Below, piece after piece: positions 1 through 7,896 of a stretch of DNA of 61,069 nucleotides (its first letter is position 1; each line of letters begins with the position of its first letter). The translations under genes were made by a program, and so were the position numbers. The stretch comes from Peptoclostridium sp965368085 (lineage in GTDB: Bacteria > Bacillota > Clostridia > Peptostreptococcales > Peptostreptococcaceae). The stretch spans positions 1 to 61,069 of the forward strand of contig CBDULP010000014.1 of the NCBI GenBank assembly GCA_965368085.1. The letters are read 5' to 3'. Under the pieces are notes generated by a model that saw only the letters and a list, made by a program, of their open reading frames with translations, searched no databases and had not been told where the DNA came from.

Positions 1-24
1 TCCGGCTCCTTTATAACATCTGCA

Positions 25-1320
25 TCAATTCATATCCGCATTTTCATCCCCTTTATTTTCAGCTTCTTCAACATTTTCAACAATTATCCTTATCTTGTCT
101 ATCCTGTTTTTGCTTGTCTTCTCTACTATAAGCTTAACATCCTCATATTCCAGTTTTTCACCGACTTCAGGTATTTCACCAAACTCGCCTATTACAAGTC
201 CTCCCACTGAATCAAACTCTTCAGATTCTATATGTGTTCCTATAACGTCATTCATTATGTCTATCTTGACCTTCCCGTCGACCATGTACTCGCCTTCCCC
301 CACAGATTCTATCTCTTCTTCCAATTTGCCGTATTCATCTTCTATCTCCCCTACTATTTCCTCCACTATGTCCTCTATCGTAACAATGCCCGCAGTCCCG
401 CCATACTCGTCAAGAACTATTGACATTGGTATTTTCTCGCCCCTCATCTGGGAAAACACTTCAGTTATTTTTTTGAATTCAAATGTGAAATTGGGCTCCC
501 TTATGAATTTATGTATGTCGAATTCCCCGAGTCCCGGGTCATATGATATGATATCCTTTATGTAGAGTATCCCTATTATATTGTCTATGCTCTCTTCATA
601 CACGGGAACCCTTAAGAAATTTTCAGCCCTGAACATTTCCATGAGCTCATCATACGACATTGACACCTCTGCAGCAATCACATCTATTCGCGGCTGCATT
701 ATCTCCCTAACCTGTGTTCCCCCAAATTCAAACACATTACATATCATTTTTTTCTCTTCTTTTTCCAGTACTCCTTCTTCATAACTGGCATTGACTATTA
801 TCTTGAGTTCTTCTTCAGTTATGAACGGTCTCTCTTCATCGAGAGTTCCCCCAAGCATTTTTATTATTATCCTGGTTACGAACATAAAAACTAAAACAAA
901 AGGCCTTAGTATTACCGTTATAATAAATATGCCCTTTGACATTTTGAGCGACATGCTTTCTGCATTTTGAACAGCGATGGATTTTGGAGTTATCTCACCG
1001 AATACAAGTATTAAGATTGTCATAACCCCCGTTGCAATTCCCACACCCTTGTTGCCAAAATACTTTATCGAAAGCGCGGTTGCCACGGCGGACGCAGCTA
1101 TATTGACCAAGTTGTTGCCTACAAGTATAGCCCCGAGAAGCTCGCTTTTGTTCTCCAAAAGCCTGTTTATACGCGAAGCACCCTTTATCTTTTCATCAAC
1201 CATCTGTCTCAGCCTTATCCTGCTGAGAGACATCAATGCCGTTTCCGAAGCCGCGAAAAAAGCAGCTAAAAAGATAAGGACCGTTAGCAATATGAACTGC
1301 CACAACTCATACATTTCCAA
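25..1320 (-). CDS. CNNM/CorC-HlyC family membrane protein (DUF21-CBS pair-CorC_HlyC)
   Basis: Integral membrane protein of 431 aa. The first ~190 residues carry hydrophobic segments with the DUF21 feature AASETALMSLS near residue 25. A CBS-domain pair follows (about 205-320; MQPRIDVIAA and VLDEYGGTAGIVTIED are typical). The C-terminal ~80 residues resemble the CorC_HlyC domain (VGGLVIGEFGEIPEVGE). Family members are linked to Mg2+/Co2+ efflux and CBS domains usually bind adenine nucleotides; the exact substrate is not visible here. Length is normal for the family. The gene is close to the left window edge but complete, and is followed upstream on the same strand by a CDF exporter, so a metal-homeostasis pair is plausible. 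Confidence 0.88.
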   Translation of the reverse strand: MEMYELWQFILLTVLIFLAAFFAASETALMSLSRIRLRQMVDEKIKGASRINRLLENKSELLGAILVGNNLVNIAASAVATALSIKYFGNKGVGIATGVMTILILVFGEITPKSIAVQNAESMSLKMSKGIFIITVILRPFVLVFMFVTRIIIKMLGGTLDEERPFITEEELKIIVNASYEEGVLEKEEKKMICNVFEFGGTQVREIMQPRIDVIAAEVSMSYDELMEMFRAENFLRVPVYEESIDNIIGILYIKDIISYDPGLGEFDIHKFIREPNFTFEFKKITEVFSQMRGEKIPMSIVLDEYGGTAGIVTIEDIVEEIVGEIEDEYGKLEEEIESVGEGEYMVDGKVKIDIMNDVIGTHIESEEFDSVGGLVIGEFGEIPEVGEKLEYEDVKLIVEKTSKNRIDKIRIIVENVEEAENKGDENADMN

Positions 1321-1371
1321 TATAATCTCACTCCCAATTTTTATTTAGAATGAATACCCTATCGTATATTT

Positions 1372-2256
1372 TTAGTCTTCTGTTTCATGCTCTCCACAAT
1401 AAGGCTCAATATGCGCTATAACCTGTATATTTTCGCAAACGACACTTCTGATTTTTTTTTCTATTTCATGCTCAAGCTCATGGGCCTGCTCTATGCTCAT
1501 TTTGGGATCAACCATTATATGCAAATCCACATATACATCGTCCTCCCTTCCTCTGCTTCTTATCTTATGTACATCCTTGACACTTTTAAATCCCATCACC
1601 GTAGACCTTATCAGCTCTTCGTCGACTGCATATTTATCAACCAAAACACTTCCCGCTCTTTTAAATATGCCATATGCTGCATTCATTATAAAACCGGCAA
1701 CAACAAAGGATACCCACGTATCCATAATTGGCGGAAATCCTATTTTTATGAGAGCAAGAGTTGAAAACACGCCTATTGTAACGAAAACATCACTTTTTGT
1801 GTGAAGAGAGTCCGATATTAATACATCGCTGCCGAGCTTCTTTCCCTGAGCGTATTCGATTTTGGAAACCGCGATGTTTACAATCAATGTCGCCCCAAGA
1901 GCTACAAGGCTTGCTACGCTTATTTGCGGCTGGACAGGGGCTATTATTCTGACAGCCGCCTCTTTTATTACCTCCATGCCCATCAAAAAAAGCATGACAG
2001 CTATGAAAAGTCCTGCCATTGTCTCAAATTTCTTGTGCCCGTATGGATGCTCCTTGTCAACGGGTCTTGATGCAATCTTGACGCCTATTATGCCTATCAC
2101 ATTTGAGGACCCGTCTGTAAGCGAATGAAAGCCATCGGCAACCATGCTTGTGCTTTGAATCCTCCTCCCAACAATAATCTTAGTCATTGCGACCGCTATG
2201 TTCGCAAACAGTATTATCCAAAGCACTCTGAGTATCTTATTGTATTCGCTGGACAT
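1372..2256 (-). CDS. Cation diffusion facilitator (CDF) family metal transporter
   Basis: A 294-aa divalent-metal/proton antiporter of the inner membrane. I chose the start at 2256 (MSSEYNKI) because an AAGGGA ribosome site lies 8 nt upstream and the first transmembrane helix starts soon after; an upstream ATG at 2346 would add 30 Cys- and Glu-rich residues that do not fit the family. The two metal-binding pairs of CDF proteins are visible as GFHSLTD in TM2 and DSLHTKSD in TM5. The C-terminal cytoplasmic domain ends with HIEPYCG. Zn, Mn or Fe are the common substrates; the sequence alone does not decide. It is divergent from the molybdopterin oxidoreductase gene, with about 200 bp between the starts. 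Confidence 0.9.
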   Translation of the reverse strand: MSSEYNKILRVLWIILFANIAVAMTKIIVGRRIQSTSMVADGFHSLTDGSSNVIGIIGVKIASRPVDKEHPYGHKKFETMAGLFIAVMLFLMGMEVIKEAAVRIIAPVQPQISVASLVALGATLIVNIAVSKIEYAQGKKLGSDVLISDSLHTKSDVFVTIGVFSTLALIKIGFPPIMDTWVSFVVAGFIMNAAYGIFKRAGSVLVDKYAVDEELIRSTVMGFKSVKDVHKIRSRGREDDVYVDLHIMVDPKMSIEQAHELEHEIEKKIRSVVCENIQVIAHIEPYCGEHETED

Positions 2257-2456
2257 TTTATAATCCCTTCTCTCCGGTTTATACTCCTTGCAAATTTCCA
2301 TGTCTTCTTGAGATAAACATACCCAACAAGGCAATGTTCTATTCAAGTCACTGTATGTATACGCCTCAGCTTGCGTAATCTCTTTTATGTTGTATTTTGT
2401 TTGTATGGTATAATTTTTTATTATATATTCATGCCCACAAATGGAGGTTTGTAAAA

Positions 2457-4427
2457 ATGAGATCTAAAAAGAAGATAAAACACTCCTGCAGCCTTGACTG
2501 CTGGGACTGCTGCTCTTTTGACGTTACAGTCGAAGATGGAATAGTGACCAGGATAGAAGGAGACAAAAGCCATCCCTATACAAAAGGCTTCATATGCAAC
2601 AAGGGGAGAAAGCACATTGAAAAGCTCTACAGCAAAAAAAGGCTAAAGTCGCCACTCATTAAAACAGAAAATGGATTTGAAGAGATATCTTTTAATCAGG
2701 CCATAGACATAATGGCCCAAAAGCTTTCCCAGTTCAGGAATGATTACGGCTGCCTGAGCGTTATGCATTTTTCTCAGTCTGGCGCAGGAGGCGTGTCCAA
2801 GTCAATAGAGGACATATTCTTTAACTTCTACGGCGGAACAACCAAGTCGAAGGGGAGCACCTGCTGGGGGGCTGGAATACAGGCTCAAAAATATGACTTC
2901 GGGGACGTGAAAAGTCACAAACTTGAAGACCTTGTGAATTCAAACCTCATTGTGCTTTGGGGGAGAAACCCTTATTCCACGTCGGTCCACCTTATGGCCG
3001 CAGTTCAAAATGCAATGAAATCCGGAGCAAATGTAATGACAATAGATCCTATAGTATCTGAAACCGCAAAGAGGTCAAATATTCACATACAAGTTAAGCC
3101 TTCGTCTGACCTTGCACTTGCACTGTCTATGACAATATTTGTACTGAAAAACGGCCTTGAAGACAGGGAATTCATTCAAAATCACTCGGTAGGATTTGAA
3201 ATGTACAGGGATTACCTTTTTAAACTTGATATTGAAGAGCTCGTATCTCACACCGGCCTTTCAATTTTTGAAGTTGAAAATCTCGCCATTATGTTTGCAA
3301 AAGCCAAACCCGCTGCCGTTTATCCGGGATACGGTCTGCAAAAATATAAAAACGGAGTCAATACCATAAGAGCCATAGACTGCCTTTGCGCAATTTGCGG
3401 ATATGTCGGAGTCAGGGGAGGGGGAGTCAACTACGCCAACAGAGTTTATCCCGACGTTTTGGAGCTCGATCCTTTTGAAAGCTGTTCTCACATAACATCT
3501 GAAAGGGAATTCATGCTTGGCGATTTCAGCCACGCCATAGGAAGCCTTTCAAACCCTCCTGTGAAAATGCTGATTGTCAGCAAGGCAAACCCTATGAACC
3601 AGCTTCCAGACCTTATGAAGGCTCAAAGTGCATTTTCAAAAGTTGAATTCACAGTTACGTTCGATATGTTCATGACCGATACGGCCACCCTTAGCGACCT
3701 TGTGATACCCTGCACCAATACTCTCGAAAGCGACGACATAATATACAGTTCCATGAACAACCCCTATATAAGCTTCTGTCAACGTGCCGTAGAACCTCTT
3801 GACATTCTGATGGACGAGTACTACTTCTTCCAGGAGCTTGCAATGAAAATGGGCATGGAAAACTACCCCTTTGTAGGCAAGCTGGAATACCTGGAGAAAG
3901 TGGTGGAGCCGCTCCGTGAATACGGCTACACATTTGATGGCATTAAAAATGGTCATGTGACAATACAGCCTTTTGACGCTCCTTGGAGTGATATGAAATT
4001 CAAAACTCCTTCCGGGAAATTCGAATTTGTATCAGGCGCCGCGCAAGCTGGAGGCCTTAGCCCCCACCCGGAGTTCATTCCTCCTGAAAATGGCCGTGGG
4101 TTAAGGCTCATAACGCCTCATCCTAAAAATTCGCTTTTCAGCCAGCACTTTTTTGACAAGAGCGCACCGTCATATGCATACGTAAACCAAAAAACCGCAG
4201 AATCCAAAGGTATCAGCGACTGTGAAACAGCTGTGATTTTTTCTGAAAACGGGCATATCACTGCAAAAATAGCGGTAAGCCCCGACATACCTGACGGAGT
4301 TATATCTATGGACACTGGCTGGCATAAGATTCATGGGAACCCAAACTTCCTTACAGTCTCAGCTTCCTCTGAAAACGGAGAACAACTCGCATACTATGAA
4401 ACATTCGTGGATGTCAAAAAAGTATAG
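2457..4427 (+). CDS. Molybdopterin-dependent oxidoreductase with N-terminal 4Fe-4S site
   Basis: A 656-aa enzyme of the molybdopterin/tungstopterin oxidoreductase superfamily. The start at 2457 follows a GGAGG site by 10 nt; a start at 2397 would add 20 residues without a ribosome site. Near the N-terminus CSLDCWDCC and later ICNKGR give the Cys-x3-Cys-x3-Cys...Cys arrangement of a 4Fe-4S cluster. The stretch STCWGAG near residue 135 is at the place of the metal-coordinating loop, so Cys may be the ligand. The C-terminal MGD-binding domain is present (LITPHPKNSLFSQHF). No Tat signal is seen, so it is probably cytoplasmic. Substrate unknown; no cofactor-synthesis or electron-transfer subunit genes are adjacent. 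It ends at a strong bidirectional terminator. Confidence 0.85.
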   Translation: MRSKKKIKHSCSLDCWDCCSFDVTVEDGIVTRIEGDKSHPYTKGFICNKGRKHIEKLYSKKRLKSPLIKTENGFEEISFNQAIDIMAQKLSQFRNDYGCLSVMHFSQSGAGGVSKSIEDIFFNFYGGTTKSKGSTCWGAGIQAQKYDFGDVKSHKLEDLVNSNLIVLWGRNPYSTSVHLMAAVQNAMKSGANVMTIDPIVSETAKRSNIHIQVKPSSDLALALSMTIFVLKNGLEDREFIQNHSVGFEMYRDYLFKLDIEELVSHTGLSIFEVENLAIMFAKAKPAAVYPGYGLQKYKNGVNTIRAIDCLCAICGYVGVRGGGVNYANRVYPDVLELDPFESCSHITSEREFMLGDFSHAIGSLSNPPVKMLIVSKANPMNQLPDLMKAQSAFSKVEFTVTFDMFMTDTATLSDLVIPCTNTLESDDIIYSSMNNPYISFCQRAVEPLDILMDEYYFFQELAMKMGMENYPFVGKLEYLEKVVEPLREYGYTFDGIKNGHVTIQPFDAPWSDMKFKTPSGKFEFVSGAAQAGGLSPHPEFIPPENGRGLRLITPHPKNSLFSQHFFDKSAPSYAYVNQKTAESKGISDCETAVIFSENGHITAKIAVSPDIPDGVISMDTGWHKIHGNPNFLTVSASSENGEQLAYYETFVDVKKV

Positions 4428-4444
4428 CAAACCGGCAAATTAAT

Positions 4445-4472
4445 AAAAGAGGACGATAACCCGTCCTCTTTT
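4445..4472. terminator. Bidirectional intrinsic terminator
   Basis: Perfect 11-bp stem AAAAGAGGACG/CGTCCTCTTTT with a 6-nt loop and T-rich tails on both strands, between the convergent oxidoreductase and PAP2 genes. Confidence 0.85.
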
Positions 4473-4511
4473 ATATTACATTTATGTGGTTACTTTACCG
4501 CATCCATTGAA

Positions 4512-5066
4512 TTACTCTCTACTCCTCTTTTTTCTCTCAAATGCCCTTTCGGCTTTAATCGCAACCACGGCGCTTGAAATTCCGAGAAGCACCCCGCCGG
4601 CTACATCTCCCGGATAGTGTACAAACAGGTATATCCTCGAAAATGATATAACTGACGCAAGTAAAAATACGCCTATTGTAACCCTTTTGTCGTTAAACTT
4701 CTTGTGCAGAGCCCAAAATGCTCCAAAAGACGCAGTAGTGTGTCCCGACGGGAAAGAGTATGAAGTCGGGGCCTCTATAAGAAGTTTCATGCCCTCAAAA
4801 TGTGTAAATGGCCTGGGCCTTTGGAATGCATTTTTGAGAAACCCATCCCCCAGTATGACTCCTATAATAAGTGCCATTGCAAGCACAATTCCATGCCTTC
4901 TATATTTTTTAGTAATCATCAAAACCAAGGCTGTTGCAATCCATACCATACCCTTGTCTCCAATTTTAGTGACGAGCGGCATCACGAAGTCAAGAAAATC
5001 ACTTTTTGCAAAACCGCTTATCCACTGAAGCATCTTCATATCGACATTTTGAATATAAGTTAGCAT
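4512..5066 (-). CDS. PAP2-family phosphatase (undecaprenyl-PP or lipid phosphatase-like)
   Basis: A 184-aa multi-pass membrane protein with all three PAP2 catalytic motifs: K-x6-RP (KNAFQRPRP, residues about 78-86), PSGH (106-109) and SR-x5-H-x3-D (SRIYLFVHYPGD, 143-154). These residues form the histidine-phosphatase active site facing the outside of the membrane. Family members dephosphorylate undecaprenyl pyrophosphate, phosphatidic acid or similar lipids. Length and spacing are normal for the bacterial BcrC/PgpB-like group; the exact lipid cannot be told. It is a single gene in convergent orientation to the oxidoreductase. Confidence 0.88.
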   Translation of the reverse strand: MLTYIQNVDMKMLQWISGFAKSDFLDFVMPLVTKIGDKGMVWIATALVLMITKKYRRHGIVLAMALIIGVILGDGFLKNAFQRPRPFTHFEGMKLLIEAPTSYSFPSGHTTASFGAFWALHKKFNDKRVTIGVFLLASVISFSRIYLFVHYPGDVAGGVLLGISSAVVAIKAERAFERKKRSRE

Positions 5067-5193
5067 TTCAAATTCCTTTCCACAGCCATTTATTTATATT
5101 TTACAATCTATAGTATAACGCAAAAAAAAGCAAAAGCCCATATCAAAGCGGCCATTGCCTTTATATATTTGCCATTGCACTTTCATGGTGGAA

Positions 5194-5535
5194 TTACTGG
5201 TTGAACACCACAACAAGAAGCATTTTGAACCTTTCAGTTGCAACAAGCCCATGCGGTATTCCGGCAGGCATTACTATTGTCTCTCCCTGCTTTACGCTGA
5301 AGACTTCATTATCTATTGTTATTTCAGCCTCTCCATCTATTATATATACGAAGGCGTCACCGTCCGAAGAATGCGTGCTTATTCCCTCTCCCTTGTCAAA
5401 TGAAAACAGCGTCATGCTTGAGTTCTTGCCCTGCGACAGTGTTCTGCTTATTACCTGTCCATCATTGTATTCAATAAGTGAGTCCAACGCAAATACCTTT
5501 GAAAACTCTACGTTCTTTATAAGATGCTTTTCCAT
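5194..5535 (-). CDS. Small cupin-domain protein
   Basis: A 113-aa single-domain cupin. The two conserved cupin stretches are visible: GISTHSSDGDAFVYIIDGEA (motif 1) and MPAGIPHGLVA (motif 2), and the fold fills nearly the whole protein. Such small cupins bind a metal or small ligand, but the usual His pair of motif 1 is only partly kept (H-S-S-D), so metal binding is uncertain. No partner gene is obvious; a ribosome site AAAGGAGG lies just upstream of the start. Function unknown. Confidence 0.8.
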   Translation of the reverse strand: MEKHLIKNVEFSKVFALDSLIEYNDGQVISRTLSQGKNSSMTLFSFDKGEGISTHSSDGDAFVYIIDGEAEITIDNEVFSVKQGETIVMPAGIPHGLVATERFKMLLVVVFNQ

Positions 5536-5602
5536 TATTAATTTCCTCCTTTATAATCAATTCGTCATTTGCTATAGGTCAATTATATTGGACTGCCAGT
5601 TT

Positions 5603-7741
5603 TTATTCTGTAACTTCAGTTACTAATTTGCTATAATTTTTCCCCTCTAAGAGAATTTTTTCAATGTCCTCTGCCGGAACCGGCCTACTGAAAAGGTAGC
5701 CCTGCGCAATATCGCATCCTATCTCCCTTAGGAACTCATACTGCCTTTTTGTCTCAATCCCTTCCGCCACGACCTCTTTGCCCAGCTCATGCGCAAGCTC
5801 CACAACCGTTTTCACTATGAACTCATCTTGTTTTTTCTCTTCTATATTTTTAATGAATCCTCTGTCTATCTTCACCACGTCTATTGGAAGATTTTTAAGA
5901 TATGTCAATGACGAGTAGCCTGTCCCAAAATCATCAAGCGCTATTTTGATTCCCCTGTCCCTCATTCTCTGAAGGACCTCTACCGCAGTTTTCATATTCT
6001 GCATAACGGCCGTTTCAGTGACCTCCAGTTGAATGTCTCTTATCGATATGCCCTCGTTTTGGATTATTCCTTCAAGTTCCCTATCCACATCGCTGTTCGC
6101 AAGCCTTTTGCTGGAAAGGTTTATAGACATTTTGACATTTCCAAATCCCATCTCCTCCCATTTCCTTTTAGTTCTGCATGCGGTCTTTAAAACCCAACTC
6201 CCTATCTCCAGTATCTGGCCGGTTTCCTCCGCAAGCGGTATGAAATCCATTGGCGATATAAATCCTTTTTTAGGATGGAACCACCTTACAAGCGCCTCCA
6301 CACCTTCCAGTTCACCATTCTTCATATTGACAAGCGGCTGGTAGTAAAGTATAAACTCCTCGTCTTCAATGGCTTTTCTAAGACTGTTTATCATGTCTAT
6401 ATGCTTTAAAGTCTTCTCCTGCATGCTGTCGGTATAGAAGCAGTAACTGTCTTTTCCATTTTCTTTTACGCTGAACATCGCCGTATCTGCGCTTTTCAAG
6501 AGAGTCGTCATGTCCTGCCCGTTTTCAGGATACACCGCAACGCCCATGCTGAATGATACAAAAAATTCATGTTCCTGGAGAACCCACGGCCTTCTGAGAT
6601 ATCGTATAATTCCATCCAGCTTTTTGGTAACATCATCATTGTCTCGCATATTCCCTATTAGTATTGAAAATTCGTCGCCGCCAAGCCTTACAGGCATGTC
6701 ATATTCATCAAGCTGGTTTTTCAGTATGTCTGCTATGTAAGTGAGCAGCGTGTCTCCGCTTGCATGGCCCAATGTGTCATTTATATGCTTGAAATTATCA
6801 ACATCCATATAAACCACTGCAAATTTTGTGCCGCTGGCCTTATGCCTGTCTATAAGATTCTTCATCTCAACTCCGAACATATTCCTGTTTGGAAGCCCTG
6901 TCAGCTCGTCATAATATGCCATGTATTGGAGCTTTTCTTCCATTTTCTTGTACTCTGTTATATCAGTATGGGATCCGGCTATTCTTACAGGCTTTCCCTC
7001 AGCATCCCAAATGGCCTTTCCGCGGCTTAACACCCATATGTATATGCCATTCTTGTCCATAATTCTATATCGATTTTCATATATGCCGCTTTTCGACTGC
7101 AAGTACCCGTAAAATGTTTGCAGCACAGTCGCTCTGTCAAGCGGATGTATCCTTTCCGTCCAGTCCTTGAGCTTGATTTTTGAACTTCCATCATAGCCGT
7201 TCTCACTTTGGCTCCAACCTAAAGATGAATAATATATGTCATTTTTCACATCCCAGTCCCATATGCCGTCATTTGAACCCTCAACCGCCAGTTCATAGCG
7301 CTGCTCACTCTCAAAAATGGCGTCCCTATGCCCCTTCATCTCTTCAAAATTCTCCCTCAGCTCGTCTTCCATTGCCGCAAGCTCCTCATAAGTGGCCGTA
7401 AGCTCTTCATATGACAGGTATATTTCATTCATAGCCTTTTTGAACATCAGCATCCTGGTCTTTATTAGACAGTATAGAAGCATCATTGTAATAGCCACAT
7501 AAAACCATCCCTTGTACATTTGAGCCTGTTTGTACAGGTATGGATTTGTTATTGCCTTTCCAACAACCCAGTCAGAAGTTGTTATCCAAAGTATTCCGGC
7601 CATCCCATATAAGAGAGATATCCTCCCGGCCTCCGCCCCAGGGTTTATTTCCTGCTTGTTTTTAAGCATATGTTCAAAATTAATTTTTACATCCTCCGAC
7701 TTCTTGCCAAATATTAAAAGTTTTTCAAATATATTGTTCAT
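5603..7741 (-). CDS. Membrane-anchored PAS-GGDEF-EAL cyclic-di-GMP protein
   Basis: A 712-aa signalling protein. Two hydrophobic segments near residues 40-55 and 80-95 anchor it. A coiled coil (about 115-145, rich in E and L) leads to a PAS domain (150-265). The diguanylate cyclase domain carries intact RLGGDEF, and the phosphodiesterase domain carries EGVEALVRW, LEVTET and ALDDFGTGYSSL, so both activities look chemically possible. The inhibitory RxxD I-site five residues before GGDEF is absent (DEYD instead). A 26-bp perfect palindrome sits about 44 bp upstream of the start and may be its operator. A second hybrid protein of the same architecture is encoded just upstream on the same strand. 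Confidence 0.93.
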   Translation of the reverse strand: MNNIFEKLLIFGKKSEDVKINFEHMLKNKQEINPGAEAGRISLLYGMAGILWITTSDWVVGKAITNPYLYKQAQMYKGWFYVAITMMLLYCLIKTRMLMFKKAMNEIYLSYEELTATYEELAAMEDELRENFEEMKGHRDAIFESEQRYELAVEGSNDGIWDWDVKNDIYYSSLGWSQSENGYDGSSKIKLKDWTERIHPLDRATVLQTFYGYLQSKSGIYENRYRIMDKNGIYIWVLSRGKAIWDAEGKPVRIAGSHTDITEYKKMEEKLQYMAYYDELTGLPNRNMFGVEMKNLIDRHKASGTKFAVVYMDVDNFKHINDTLGHASGDTLLTYIADILKNQLDEYDMPVRLGGDEFSILIGNMRDNDDVTKKLDGIIRYLRRPWVLQEHEFFVSFSMGVAVYPENGQDMTTLLKSADTAMFSVKENGKDSYCFYTDSMQEKTLKHIDMINSLRKAIEDEEFILYYQPLVNMKNGELEGVEALVRWFHPKKGFISPMDFIPLAEETGQILEIGSWVLKTACRTKRKWEEMGFGNVKMSINLSSKRLANSDVDRELEGIIQNEGISIRDIQLEVTETAVMQNMKTAVEVLQRMRDRGIKIALDDFGTGYSSLTYLKNLPIDVVKIDRGFIKNIEEKKQDEFIVKTVVELAHELGKEVVAEGIETKRQYEFLREIGCDIAQGYLFSRPVPAEDIEKILLEGKNYSKLVTEVTE

Positions 7742-7784
7742 AACTAGGCTCCCTTTATGATTTTCATATTACGGTGCACTCGAC

Positions 7785-7810
7785 TAATCAAAATATGCAT
7801 ATTTTGATTA
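7785..7810. promoter_or_regulatory. 26-bp perfect palindrome upstream of a GGDEF-EAL gene
   Basis: The half-site TAATCAAAATATG is followed directly by its exact reverse complement. It lies 44 bp before the start of the downstream cyclic-di-GMP gene. There is no U-tract, so it is more like a dimeric regulator's operator than a terminator. Function is inferred. Confidence 0.5.
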
Positions 7811-7870
7811 TATTACAAAACAAATGAGCTATGAACATTTTTCAAAAATACAATCTTGTTTTTCACATTA

Positions 7871-7896
7871 TAAAGGGACAGCACGCCGTCCCTTTA
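7871..7896 (-). terminator. Terminator-like hairpin overlapping the stop codon
   Basis: Perfect 9-bp stem TAAAGGGAC/GTCCCTTTA; the stop codon of the upstream GGDEF-EAL gene is part of the stem. The downstream tail has little U-tract, so termination may be weak. Confidence 0.5.
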
